Shown in pieces: positions 12,900 through 23,406 of a stretch of 64,000 nt of DNA. A model generated the notes under the pieces. The model was not told the DNA's origin. It saw only the letters and a program-made list of their open reading frames with translations, and did not search any database. This DNA is from Byssochlamys sp. IMV 00236. Its lineage: Eukaryota > Ascomycota > Eurotiomycetes > Eurotiales > Thermoascaceae. The stretch is from positions 22,269 through 86,268 of the forward strand of contig MSJH02000828.1 of assembly GCA_001931875.2 (NCBI GenBank), in the 5' to 3' direction. The translations under genes and the position numbers were made by a program. How positions within the stretch are numbered: position 1 is the stretch's first letter; every line of letters begins with the position of its first letter.

Positions 12900-13420
12900 C
12901 TTTCTTTTAACAACTCTCACAGCTCTTGGCTGGCGGTTGTTACATACTTTCATTAATCGACGCCGTTTGAGTCGTCGTACACGTCCAACTTCCTAGCTCG
13001 CTTCATTGTTGGGGTCCTGGCCAAGTGCGGACGATATCTCTGCAAGTCGGTTGTAGAGAGTTTCAGGAACTGGTATGAGCTCGTCCTCAGGTATATTCCA
13101 GATTTGATAGTAGCATCCATTCTTTTTCAAGCTGAAAATCCTCTCAACGTCCGGGAGAGATAGAGAACTGGCAGGAAGAACGCTTCCTGGGTTTCTGAGA
13201 ATATCACTTTCAATGCAACACGGGGCGAGAGCTTCGCTTGTTCGATATAACGATCAGAAGTTGGTATATCAAACAGATGGACATTCCTGTAGAGGGACCT
13301 GCAGGGCCAAATTTGCGGAGTTCATGTAAAAGGAACAAATCAAGTTTATATAGGAGTTGCGTTCACAATAGAAGGCATTTTGCGGGAACAATATATCCCT
13401 GAACGCAGTCAATAGAATGA
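12900..13420 (-). pseudogene. Second SNF2-like helicase relic (copy B, C-terminal part)
   Basis: The minus strand at about 13320-13250 reads SLYRNVHLFDIPTS, nearly the same as SLCRNVHLFDIPTS in copy A at about 11100. Further on it reads QIWNIPEDELIPVPETLYNR (about 13110-13040). Near 12910-12935 the DNA shares CTCACA-CTCTTGGCTGGCG with copy A near 10614-10633. Both copies therefore derive from one gene and sit in the same orientation about 2.2 kb apart. The frame is broken between these blocks. No intact ORF remains. Confidence 0.6.
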
Positions 13421-14758
13421 TGATGTCCCATTTCTCAGGAGGGGTAGGAGCTATAAACTATGTAAATGCAGTATTGAGTGGCAGCAAATACATGATATGG
13501 TATACCATTGGTGGTTCCGTAGTGCGCCCTATATAATATACTCTATCAACAGCAGAGCACGTTGTATGTATAGGGAAAGAGGGCAAGAGAGGATAGCCCA
13601 AGCTATTATACGTAGGAGAAGAATATGAAAGAGATATGTTATTTATTTAGCTCTCTGCTATATAAAGACAGAGAATAAGTTCTGATGGATGGAGAGCGTT
13701 GGAGATTGGGATCAGGAACGGTAGATGCGACATTTTATACCACGATAGGATAGAGAAAGAGGGGGAAGGGTAAATGTGAATTTGTCTTCTCTCTTTTTGG
13801 TGGGGAATCCAGTTCGCATTATTCATAATCATACTTTAATGCTCTGTGAAAGGGAATGCGAGGATATGGCTTTGCGTATCAGTGAAAGGAGCTATAGTTA
13901 CTGCTATTATATACAATATACCAAAAGCGGTCAATTGATTACAGGAGAGCTAAATGATAGATAACTCTGTGCAAATGATACCCTGATATTTCATGTACAG
14001 TTATCTGCTTGTTGGAACGACCGAAAGGAAAAGGGGATTGATGCCGGATACAGTACACGGAACGACGAAGACTGATCATACCATCAAGAGAAGCACTTAC
14101 TAGTAGTTGTTCATTCATATATATTCACTTCAGTGCAAAAACAGGCAATTCGCAAAGCTACTGTAAAAGACATGTCTAATTGAATATCTTGCTTCTGCAT
14201 GGATGATCAGTATAGAGGATGGATTATTACCGGGCGTTGGAATGCCGATGTTAGTCAGCATGGGAGCATCCGGAGTCCGCCAGGAGGCAAGTCGACAGCT
14301 CAGCGATGACTCCGCCATCAGCCTTGTGAGAATAGGATCCCATTTGCACCTCAGATACCTTTATAGTGCTTTTATGCATCACAATCTGGGACTTCTATTC
14401 TGTCTCCGTAATCCAACTGGAGTTTCCATAAGCCTGTTCCCGCGTACATATACCTCCCTACGTTGATCTCCTCTCTCCTCAGCCCACCTTAAGCGCCGCC
14501 TCAACTCCGCGGGTGAATACGAACCGCGGGTCTCGAACGCTGCTCGTTTCGACGTTCCTCCTTTCCTGCAAGTGCTGAGCTATTTTTGGAACGACTCTCT
14601 ACAACCCATTACACAATTCTCCGGTCTGTTCAGCGCTCTACAGACCGTCAACTTTCTTGCGAAGAGACGAATGGCCACGACCGAGGGTCCGGCCAGAGCA
14701 CACGGTACGCTACTTCCATAATTGCAAGATATCTTCAAGGGATCCCGAACTGACGGCT
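13421..14758. other. Gene-free AT-rich stretch and leader of the next gene
   Basis: The left 1 kb is AT-rich with short ORFs and no motif. From about 14460 to 14660 the top strand becomes C/T-rich (CTCCTCTCTCCTCAG and similar), like a promoter and leader for the gene starting at 14759. A GGTACGCTAC at about 14704 could be a donor of a leader intron, but this cannot be confirmed. Confidence 0.4.
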
Positions 14759-16111
14759 ATGGAAGACCGCCATGGACTCCGTCGGCCTTTCTCGAGCTGG
14801 ATGAAGCGTCTTGCCAATCTCAAGAACTCATCCGTCTCAAACCATGCGGGCACGTCAAGCAAACGCGGCGGTTCAACGACAGGTTCGAAGAGCAAGAAGT
14901 GCAAGAACAATCCATATCCTCTCTCAGGAACGATCAATACGAACAGCAGAAACGATCGGATATCTTGGGCGGAATCCACTGACTGTGGCACTCGCGCGTC
15001 ACGTTCGCAAAGCCAGCCCTCCTTCACGGAATCGAACTACGATGGCCCAGTTCCTGCGACGAGCGCAAAGTCGACTGCTCCCACACTCTCTACAACCGCT
15101 GAAACTACAATATCAGATGCAGGATACTCCAAAGCAGGTACATTGGCAACGACTGTAGGCGGCGGGATCAGTTCCGCGGGAGGTGGCGAGGGGAGCACGT
15201 TCTCCTCGCCAGCGCACTCAGTACGGTCTTTGACCACAACTCTGACGACCGTCCAATCGACTGCACCTTCAGCGCACCTTTATGGTGTTCAGAACGGGGC
15301 TCATGGGGGTGGATTGCCACATGTGAGCTCGACGCAGAGCTCTGCCAGTCAACCGCTGGGCGTCCAGTTCACTCACCAGTTCCCGCCGTCGCCTGCGAGT
15401 GCGGTGCCACCTCATTTGGCGCCCTACACATACAGCACAGCGACTGCGAACAATATGCTGACCGATAATGCCTCGATCCTAACGCTTGCGTCCTCATCGA
15501 AGCGTCGTCGTCGGAACTCGCTTGATACGAACGCCTCGGTGCGTGCTTTGGCTCCCTCCTCGGTCTTTGGCGGCAGTCGTGAGAGTCTACCGCTGAGTGT
15601 CCTGAGTGGGAGCGTTGTAGACAACACGAATGCATCCGTCTTCAATGCGTCTGGCGTTGTTCCTCGTCCTAGCATTGGCGGTCTCGCGGGCACTGAACGT
15701 GCCAGCATATACTCTGCAACCGGTACTATGGCCCTTGGCACTAGTGCTGGCGATAGAAGCAGCTATTATGCAAACAAGCAGAGCTCAGGAACGGGAGATA
15801 CGGGCAGTATTAGGAGTGGTATCCAATCCCACGTCCGTCACGACAGCGCAACCGGAAGCCTGGCCGGAGGTGTTGGCAGCCCTCTAGCGAGCCCTGCAGT
15901 GATCTCTTCTGGTGCTACTGGTCGCATCAGCAGACGAAGCTCTGGATGGGCTGAAGTTACAGGCGTAGCTTCTGAAGACGAGGAAACGGAAGGGAGCAAA
16001 GACGATGAGGAGAGTACAGAAACTCAAACTCAGATGAACCTATCTCCCGAGACTACGAAGGAAGAAGCAGTTCATAAAGAGACCGATACCAAAGCTGGAG
16101 AAGTCAACTAG
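14759..16111 (+). CDS. Ser/Thr/Gly/Ala-rich low-complexity protein, function unknown
   Basis: One exon, 450 residues. Start at 14759 because the frame upstream has only a TTG (14657) and no ATG. The N-terminus MEDRHGLRRPFSSWMKRLAN is the only ordered-looking part, a basic amphipathic segment. The rest is low complexity: Ser/Thr-rich runs, a KRRRRNS basic patch near residue 245 that could be a nuclear-localisation signal or phosphosite, repeated SVFGGS/ASVFNASG-like Ser-Gly stretches, and an acidic C-terminus (ASEDEETEGSKDDEEST). No signal peptide or transmembrane helix is apparent. I do not recognise an enzymatic domain. The composition suggests a disordered cytosolic or nuclear protein. Coding status is supported by the long open frame and clean codon use; function is unknown. 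Confidence 0.75.
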   Translation: MEDRHGLRRPFSSWMKRLANLKNSSVSNHAGTSSKRGGSTTGSKSKKCKNNPYPLSGTINTNSRNDRISWAESTDCGTRASRSQSQPSFTESNYDGPVPATSAKSTAPTLSTTAETTISDAGYSKAGTLATTVGGGISSAGGGEGSTFSSPAHSVRSLTTTLTTVQSTAPSAHLYGVQNGAHGGGLPHVSSTQSSASQPLGVQFTHQFPPSPASAVPPHLAPYTYSTATANNMLTDNASILTLASSSKRRRRNSLDTNASVRALAPSSVFGGSRESLPLSVLSGSVVDNTNASVFNASGVVPRPSIGGLAGTERASIYSATGTMALGTSAGDRSSYYANKQSSGTGDTGSIRSGIQSHVRHDSATGSLAGGVGSPLASPAVISSGATGRISRRSSGWAEVTGVASEDEETEGSKDDEESTETQTQMNLSPETTKEEAVHKETDTKAGEVN

Positions 16112-17475
16112 GGATCGACACGACATTCCACGATATCTGATAAAGTCTACTTCTTCGAGTACGGGCAAGGCGCCAGTTTCTTTCATTTGATTTTTTTTTC
16201 TCTACGACGGATGAACAAGGGTTTGGAACAGCGACGGGATTGGGAAATGGGGTCTCTTTGTTTTTATGGGTTTACTTTTTTTTTACTTTGTTCCTACTGC
16301 TTATCTGCTTCACTTTATACCTCTATCGCCTGGGAAACTGACACTGACCTATCGACACGGGGGCGTTCTGGGTTCCTGCTTCTTTGTCCTTTTCTTCTTT
16401 TCCTTCTTATTCGACTATCCGGTCTATTGCCCTCAGTTACCCTATTTGCAAGCGCAGTAGAGATTGATTGATTGATTGATTCATACTGTCAACGGTTCAA
16501 TGGACTTAGTATACCTACGTAGTTACCTACTACCATACCCCCCGCCATTGATAAGATAATGTATTTTTTTTTTTCTTTTTCTTATTCGACGAATGAAGGA
16601 AATTGAACGTCATCTTATCTTTTATAGTTCATCTTTTCTTTCTTCCTTATATATCAGTCGGCAGGGAAATCTTGGTACTAACTTAGTTAACTACCTAGTA
16701 GATAATTACATAACTAATAGTTCAGTAATTAGTTTCCGTTTCCCGTTTCATTTTCATAACTGATATTGATATTGATAATGAAAGAAAACATGGATGGTTA
16801 TTTAGATTAGGTAGTTAGTTAGCTATGCTGATTTGCAATTGAGAGCTGAGTAGAGTAGTTCCCCTCGTCCGCGCTGTTAAGTATTATAACTATATCTTAG
16901 GATATTTACTGTCTAACTTAGCTCTTAGGAACTAGATGCTTACTTAACTTGCTATTTCTACGGTAAAGAAGAGAAAAGGTTGAGAATGGAAAATTTGCAC
17001 TGGATCGGATTTAAGAGCCATGCGTTCGTCTTTTTTTGATTAATTGATTTATTGATCTGAGAGTAAGAGAACAGCAAAAGAGAAAACTCGTCCTCATGGT
17101 TTCAGGGACGTCTAGGGAGGGAAAGAACCCTAGGAAGAACGCGCATCATCACCTCCATTTCATCATTCATTGGCTCTGCATATCTTTCAATACAGCTGCC
17201 AGCCACACATAAAACGCCTACGCGCCAACCTGATTGGGGCCGTGGCCGTCGAGGAGACCGATCCGGGCCGTGCCAATCATGCGCCCGAGTCTTTTTTAAA
17301 TCACAAATACCAACCAGAATATATACCACCCAACTCTGTATGAACCCACAGCAGACCGCCCGACAGCATCGAATGCCGTTCACTGACGATGGAAAATATA
17401 GCTAATATGCACACGCAGAGAAAGCAAGGGTGTAGAGGAATGTAGCAAGCACCGAGAAAAAAAAAATGGAGCATA
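16112..17475. other. Long intergenic region, convergent 3' ends
   Basis: About 1.36 kb between convergent genes, with T-rich tracts, a (GATT)n repeat at 16462-16481 and many TTAGTTA/TAACTTAG AT-rich words between 16680 and 16950. A more GC-rich block at about 17210-17290 carries two CCAAT-type words and the 14-mer CCGTGCCAATCATG (17268-17281), which also occurs in the metR intron. No gene is seen. Confidence 0.45.
16462..16481. repeat. (GATT)n tetranucleotide repeat
   Basis: Five GATT units in tandem in the 3' region of the preceding gene. Confidence 0.8.
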
Positions 17476-19046
17476 TTAAGCACTGGCGCTCACATCATTG
17501 ACGGGCTTCACAGTGCTAACCTTCTCACTGCCGGATTTCTGGCTGGCCAGGAACTTCTTGAACATCAGTGCCAGCTCGGAGCCATGCTCTTCCGCTTCAG
17601 CAGCAGTACCGCCGTTCTTTTCCGTGATGAGATCCTTGAGCCACTTGTTCTCCCGCTCTAGTTCCTGGACTCGGGCTTCCAGGGCTAGATTCTTCTCGGT
17701 GGCTTCCTTGACCGTGCGCTCCAGGGCCTGCTCACGTTGCTTCTTCTTGATGCGGAATCGAGCGCTGGCCGCGGTGTTACGACGACGCTTGTCCTCCTCA
17801 GCAGCCGCGCGCGAGGCCTCCTCTAGGCTCCGAGGGCCGTCATGCTGAGTGGATTGCTTGCGCTTTGTGCCAGCAGTTCGAGAGGGAGCAGGAGTGGAAG
17901 CTGCGGTTTGCGGCTGTGGGGTGGGAGCGGAGAGTGGCGTCGCATGGTCCGTAGGCGATGTGATGTTCGCCGCGGGCTTGTTGTGAGAGGGAAGAGCAGG
18001 GAAAGGAGGAGCCTGCATGTGCATCATTTGCGAGTCGGAAGCGTTGAAGTCGGTCTGAGTGAAATCCGGAAGGTTGAAGTCTGCTACATGAACACAGTTA
18101 GATCAATCAGGTTCAGACATGATCTGATAGCAGCAGGAGCGCAGTAAGAGCCCGTTCGCAACGAAGAAAGAAAGGCACCACGCCAGACTAAGGGCACTCG
18201 AGGATCCAAAGGGATAGAGACCCTTGGACGCAGCCCACGACCACGAAGACCATGGGAAGCAGGGCTCGCGGATAACACTTGGGCTGCGCAGTTGGGGGTA
18301 TAGGATGTCACGTGAAATGGCGTGATATAGTACGCCGGGCACGTGTGACCGTGCCAATCATGACGTGTGGAAAATGCCGATCTAACGAGAACGAACTGGA
18401 TAGTGCCATGCCGTCGACAAGCCATGCGGAGAACGCACGGAGGGTTGGTGAAAATTGTGTGCTTGGAATGGCAGAAAAAAGAGTGCTGGAAATGCACGAG
18501 GCGGGCATTGAACCGAACCACACGAGGCTCAGTGGAACAGTGTGACACATGGCAACGCATCCATGGAACCAAGTTGAGAGAAATCATAGAATAAGAAAAA
18601 AAAAGCACAGAAAGCAGGTAATTAAAGTGAGGCAGCCCCCCTGCTCCTTTGGGGGAGAACATGTGAAGTATGCAGGGACATGGGGACTGCAGGACAGGCC
18701 TTTCTCGAATCAAGAACCACCGATAGTAGAACGATAAGAGAGCTCCGGCTTTTAGCTACTCACCATTCAACAGGTCCATGTATTTCACGTCTTGCTCCTT
18801 ACCGACACCAGTCTTGTCTCCATGGTTCTGACTGTCCTCGGGGTCGTACAAGGGTATGTTCATGTCCAGGTTGTCGAAGTCGAGGAATTCGGCATTCGTG
18901 AACATCGCCAGCTCTTCATCGAGATTGAACGATTCCTGCTGTTGCTGTTGCTGCTGGACCGCTTGTTCAAACGGCGACGGAATCGTATTGAGATCCTCGA
19001 GGAACTGCGAGAGGTTGGGCGCTCGCCGCCCATTGTATCCGGACAT
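17476..19046 (-). CDS. metR: bZIP activator of sulfur metabolism (MetR / Cys-3 type)
   Basis: MetR/Cys3 activates sulfate assimilation and methionine-pathway genes in the nucleus when sulfur is limiting. Exons 19046-18764 and 18080-17476 give 295 residues. The N-terminus MSGYNGRRAPNLSQFLEDLN is typical of the fungal MetR group; it is followed by a seven-Gln run at residues about 31-38 and acidic segments. The bZIP lies at about 192-247: basic region KRRRNTAASARFRIKKKQRE with the NxxxAxxxR core, then a leucine zipper (LERTVKEATEKNLALEARVQ, ELERENKWLKDLI). The frame is open upstream to 19193, but the conserved Met is at 19046. The intron is 683 bp, about ten times the local norm, and carries promoter-like motifs (see separate entry). 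Splicing NGE into DFNLPDFTQTDFN is in frame. Confidence 0.9.
18308..18366. promoter_or_regulatory. CACGTG pair and CCAAT/TGACGT words within the metR intron
   Basis: TCACGTG (18308-18314), GCACGTGT (CACGTG at 18340-18345), CCAAT in GTGCCAATCATG (18350-18361) and TGACGTG right after it are packed into about 60 bp of the metR intron. TCACGTG is the known Cbf1 E-box that works with Met4/MetR-type bZIPs at sulfur genes in yeast. Autoregulation or an internal promoter is inference. Confidence 0.45.
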
Positions 19047-19743
19047 CTTGATGAATTGACCACCCGTCGCGGCCTGTTCCCTTGGGTTCAAAGTATCCTC
19101 GTCGGAATTTCGTATCTGATCGGTTTGACACTCCAGGTGGAGATGCTCACTGAGACGTTGGTCGACGATTGCTGACTGCGCACCGGCGAACACTCGGATA
19201 ATGCCCCGCGGCTGACAGACGGTGCGGTCTCACGGCGTTGGCGACAGCGGTTCAGATGCGTTTTGTTCTGTCGTCCAGGATGGCATTCGACAGAATCGCA
19301 AGGGCGTCGGTATAGTAGAAGAGAAGAACAGAGAGACGCGGAGGGGGAATGGTGGGATGAAGAGAGAAAATCGGATGCTGGACGCGGCAGAGGAGCCTTT
19401 TGCGGGAGCCAGTGCGGTGGGGGGGCTTTTTCCGCGGGCGGAGGCGAACGGACTAGTTAACAGTACGGAGAAGGGAGTCAAGGAATCACCGGGATCGCGC
19501 CGTGGCCTGTGTGAGTGTCTGGTAATTAATATTAATCAATTGTTAGTTAACTTGCCTTTCTTCAAGACTTGTTTGAGATATTCGATTCCAGTTAGTTATT
19601 CTTGATAGATTAAATTGATTGATTAATGAATGAATTAATTACACTGCTTGCCACACAATGACATCGACTCACGATCACTGCCGTTCTCAGCCGATGCTCG
19701 GCCTCCGACGACCGGGCCAGTTCACCCGGCGTTGTCCGTGCGG

Positions 19744-19789
19744 GAAGAAGAAGTAGTAGTAGTAGGAGTAGTGTATCATAGTAGTAGTC
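19744..19789. repeat. GAA/GTA trinucleotide-rich patch
   Basis: Imperfect (GAA)n then (GTA)n units in the metR upstream region. Confidence 0.7.
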
Positions 19790-21300
19790 TCATCTCATAC
19801 TGTACAGTAAATAGATAGGCAATTAGTCTATACAGGTAAGATTATTTTTTTTATCTCATTTAGTATTAATATTATGACTTAACTTCTTCTCTACTCTACA
19901 GTATGCTGCCAAACTCGTCCTTTCGTCCGTCCAGTGTGGCTGGCCATCTTTGAATACTTGAACAATGACACTGCTACCTGCACGGTATAGTTACTTCTTA
20001 TCTTCTCTTGGCTTCTCAGGAAGTTCCAGGTGACTCGGTATGCATTAATTTAGGTATTTCTCAGCTCTCCTTTTGAACAACTGTGATTACCAATAGTCCT
20101 TAAAGCGGCGCCAATAATGCCCGCAATCACACCCCCCGGATGAGGGGTTACCCCGTCAGATTCATGTCGAGCTCGATTCCCCGACGGGACAAAGAACAAA
20201 GCCAACATAGACACCCCAAGAATCAACACCTCGAGAATTAGACGCCAAGAAAAAGCACTTAGACAATCATATTATGAATTCTGCCCGTGCTTTAGCTGCC
20301 TCGCGTGCGACCTAGGAGATACAAAACGCCATATTTGATCCTAGCGCCGTTCGCGCAATTTCCGCGTGCTATGTTGCACAATAATATCTCAGAAATAATA
20401 TTATTAACATCTCGGAATGATACACTTGGCAGTACTACCACTGATTACTGCGGTGAAACCCCACGGTTCTCTTCTTTTTATTCGTCTGGTCAAGTCGTAT
20501 CTCGCATAAACTTTTTATCAAGACGATACCCTGGTCGCTCCAAACCTCCTCCAAGAGCCCGCTTCGACGTCCATGGACGATGTCGTGCTTGGTCATCCGT
20601 GCTGCTTAGTTAGTTAATAACTATCCTTAATCAGTGCGGGGTCTGCTAAGATTTTCAGCTTTTGTGCTCGTCAAAAGACCATTTCCTGTTGTGGTGATTC
20701 TCAGATGCATGTATGGCGTCCAGTTTGGGATAAACCAGCGCATCATTCCGTTCCACCGACCTGTTCGTACTGACTGGGGCTTTTCTGCAGCTCTTACTAA
20801 TTGTTATTCCTTCTTATTAGTGAGCGTAGTGGTTCATACGGATGGCTTTCAGAAGGATACGCCGAAATACTTCCGACTTCTCCATATCTGCGGTTCACTG
20901 ATATTATGCATAGTTAACGGATGCATATATTTATCATCTGGATAACTAAACAATTCTTTAGCCAGGTCTTCAAATGAAGACATGCCCATGTCAAGAACGA
21001 TTTGAAGATTCGCTGAGCAGATAATCTGCCCAAAAGGCCCTTCCCGTTGTATCTTTCTTGCTCGGCTTAGCAAAGTACACGACTATTGCTCCGTATCTCT
21101 TTTCAACATTTTTCAGCGGTCGGCATTTGATAAGTGGAAGAAAGGTAAGAAGACTTGGAACGTCCAATAATTGACTTCACTGTAACTATTGACTTGTATG
21201 CTGCCTAAATGTATGGGAATCGTCTTATCGACACGTGACCTTATCTGTAAGTACTGTATTTCGTGTTTGCTCGACGGTTTCGCGTCGGATAGATAGTTCG

Positions 21301-21322
21301 ACATACATACATACATACATAC
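21301..21322. repeat. (ACAT)n repeat
   Basis: Five and a half ACAT units, about 125 bp upstream of the CHL4-type start codon. Confidence 0.85.
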
Positions 21323-21447
21323 GGCGCGCTCATTCAATTCCCTATGGTTACTTCCCAGAACATTGTTTTCGGAATGTAAGGCTACTACGAAGACAATTGT
21401 TATGTAAAAAGAAACGTCAACCCGAGTTTCTGCTGCCATACGGTGAA

Positions 21448-22956
21448 ATGGCGCGTCTCAAGACCGTCCGCGCGCCCACAACCGCCAGTCTACCGAACAG
21501 CCTCCGAATCCCCTCCACGACCCCATCGCTGGTTAAAACCCTCGGAAAGATTTCTCGACAGTCCCTTCTGGACCTCACGTTCGAATGGCTGGATGAGAAA
21601 AACGTGCAGTCCTTCCCACCATTCCTCGAACGAGATCAGACGGAGCGCGGAGACGATGAGGAAATCAACCCCTACCCCGCCGCGGTGACGGTAGAGGATG
21701 TGCGTGAGGTGTATCGCGAATTGCAGAGCAGGAGGGGCGGAAAGCGCGAGGTTATCGATCGGATACTAGAGGGAGACTGGCGGCATGGAATCACACTTCG
21801 ACAGCTGGCGATGGCGGATCTGCGCTACGTCGAGGACCACCCCGCTGGTAGTCACCGGTGGACGGCGTTGAAATTGGCTCCTATCCGAGGAAGCAAGAGC
21901 AGTAGTCCAGACAGCGGTGTTGATTCCGCATCAGATATAACAGCTTGCATCCCGCGGTTCCATCCGTCGACATTTCTGCAGAATCTCCAACGCGAGATAT
22001 CGTCCCTGGTGAAAGCGCATTATCATATCTCGCGCTCAAAGTCCTTACCATTGACTTTTCTCCGCATATTCATTACCGATTCCCCATATCAATATCCTCG
22101 ACAACCACCGGAGATATTCACGGATGCTTCAAGAGTGGTATATGTTGCGTTTCCGGATAGTTCTCCGTTTCTATATACCTCCATCGCGGCCCCGCCGGGG
22201 ACAAAAACCGCCCCTGCGGCTACTCATCCCCTTGCAACTGATACCCGGACTCTACAGCATATTTTACGAGAAGCTATCCCCAAGGCCCTATCCCGTCCTC
22301 ATGAGCGATACACGTTGGAACCGACATCGCTTACAGCGAAGAGTCTCCATGCGCTCCTGGCGCTGCGCGGACCCGGAAGGACGAATAGCGCAAATGGCGC
22401 TTTCAGTATATTCGCCGACGCGGTATTGGAAGGAAGTCCTCTTGATCCACGAGCCTCGAATACCGTTGCCCCAGAGGAATATCAGAGTGAAGGATCTTCA
22501 GAGAAACAAGACGAGGAAGTCGAAAAACCGCCATCTACGGATGCTAAAGACCAACAGACACAAACACAAACACAAACGAAGCGATCGAATCTTCGACAGT
22601 CGGACTCAGAACAAGACCCCGAAGGATCAAAGCGACGCAAACTAGCAGTTTACTCCCGTTTCGGTACGGCCGGAACGCCCGCCTCAGCAGCCGCGCTCGA
22701 CAGGCTCGATATCCGCCTCTTGGATCCTCCCGTTGCAGAGGACGAAGTCCTCGATGATGATGTCGTTGACAGCACTGACGCACCAACAATGACACTTACA
22801 TTTCACGGCTCAGATGTCGTCTCCGGCCTGCGTCGTCTCGCGGAGCTAGGCGTCGCAGATCCGGAGCGCATGCCGTCGTGGATGACTGGCGAAGAGGCAG
22901 TAAGCGTTGCTGCTGTGAAAGGAGGGAGGAGAATTGTTCCCAATAATGAACGATGA
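21448..22956 (+). CDS. Inner-kinetochore protein, CHL4 / Mis15 (CENP-N) family
   Basis: CHL4/Mis15/CENP-N is part of the constitutive centromere-associated network at inner kinetochores. One exon, 502 residues. Start at 21448 (MARLKTVRAPT); the frame upstream is open but has no ATG before it until unrelated sequence. Family-like blocks lie in the N-terminal third: LGKISRQSLLDLTFEWLDEK, YPAAVTVEDVREVYRELQSR, then RRGGKREVIDRILEGDWRHG and ITLRQLAMADLRYVEDHPAG. A middle segment LTFLRIFITDSPYQYPRQPP belongs to the conserved beta-rich part. Residues about 340-420 are acidic and low complexity with a TQTQTQT run, and the C-terminus (LTFHGSDVVSGLRRLAELG) is conserved-looking. Family call is firm; the exact orthologue name is not assigned. 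Confidence 0.85.
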   Translation: MARLKTVRAPTTASLPNSLRIPSTTPSLVKTLGKISRQSLLDLTFEWLDEKNVQSFPPFLERDQTERGDDEEINPYPAAVTVEDVREVYRELQSRRGGKREVIDRILEGDWRHGITLRQLAMADLRYVEDHPAGSHRWTALKLAPIRGSKSSSPDSGVDSASDITACIPRFHPSTFLQNLQREISSLVKAHYHISRSKSLPLTFLRIFITDSPYQYPRQPPEIFTDASRVVYVAFPDSSPFLYTSIAAPPGTKTAPAATHPLATDTRTLQHILREAIPKALSRPHERYTLEPTSLTAKSLHALLALRGPGRTNSANGAFSIFADAVLEGSPLDPRASNTVAPEEYQSEGSSEKQDEEVEKPPSTDAKDQQTQTQTQTKRSNLRQSDSEQDPEGSKRRKLAVYSRFGTAGTPASAAALDRLDIRLLDPPVAEDEVLDDDVVDSTDAPTMTLTFHGSDVVSGLRRLAELGVADPERMPSWMTGEEAVSVAAVKGGRRIVPNNER

Positions 22957-23406
22957 AATGTAATTCTATTTCAGATCGATTTCATTGTCATTTTCCTTTT
23001 TTTCTTTAGATTGTCTTCTTGCTGTGGGTCTCGCTTTTCCCTTTTGGATTGTCGGATTGCTTGTATACAGACAACAGGAAGCTTATGTGTGGTGTCGGGG
23101 AGGATACCCGGCGTTTTGCGGAGTAACTTAAATAGCAAGGACGAGGGAAAAGGATATGATGGGGCTGTCCAAGAGACTTTATATTGGGGACAGCCTTTTT
23201 CAAGATTTCAAACCTAGTTGCATATCAATGTTCGTATTCAAAGCCCAGGCAATTAACTATAGCACCTCTTGACAAGCAAATTCCTAATCGAACTCGTCTC
23301 CAAAACGCCTTGCTAAACCGCCATTCCACTTGTCCATTTAAACGCCCCGTGACGAAATCGAGCACACAAAAACGGAAACGTCAACTATCAGACACTAACC
23401 TCTAGC
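22957..23406. other. Convergent intergenic region
   Basis: 450 bp between the 3' ends of the CHL4-type gene and the SWIM/RING gene. T-rich near 22990-23010. No gene is seen. Confidence 0.5.

Larger units (their letters stand above)
19047..21447. other. Large divergent intergenic region between metR and the CHL4-type gene
   Basis: About 2.4 kb. The metR-proximal 400 bp has purine-rich tracts and a G run (GGTGGGGGGGC near 19418). Between 19740 and 19790 is a GTA/GAA trinucleotide-rich patch. From 19800 to 21250 the sequence is AT-rich with short unsupported ORFs. A minus-strand ORF at 20849-21073 has no recognised family. An ACAT repeat lies at 21301-21322 in the leader of the next gene. Confidence 0.45.

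Noticed and set aside
18084..18713. 209-codon ORF within the metR intron
   Set aside because: Its sequence has no family features, it lacks a good context, and intron splicing gives the conserved MetR protein.
20849..21073. Minus-strand ORF of 74 codons with a DMGMSSFEDLAKEL stretch
   Set aside because: It faintly recalls reductase or synthase tails but has no second motif, no neighbours and could be chance.
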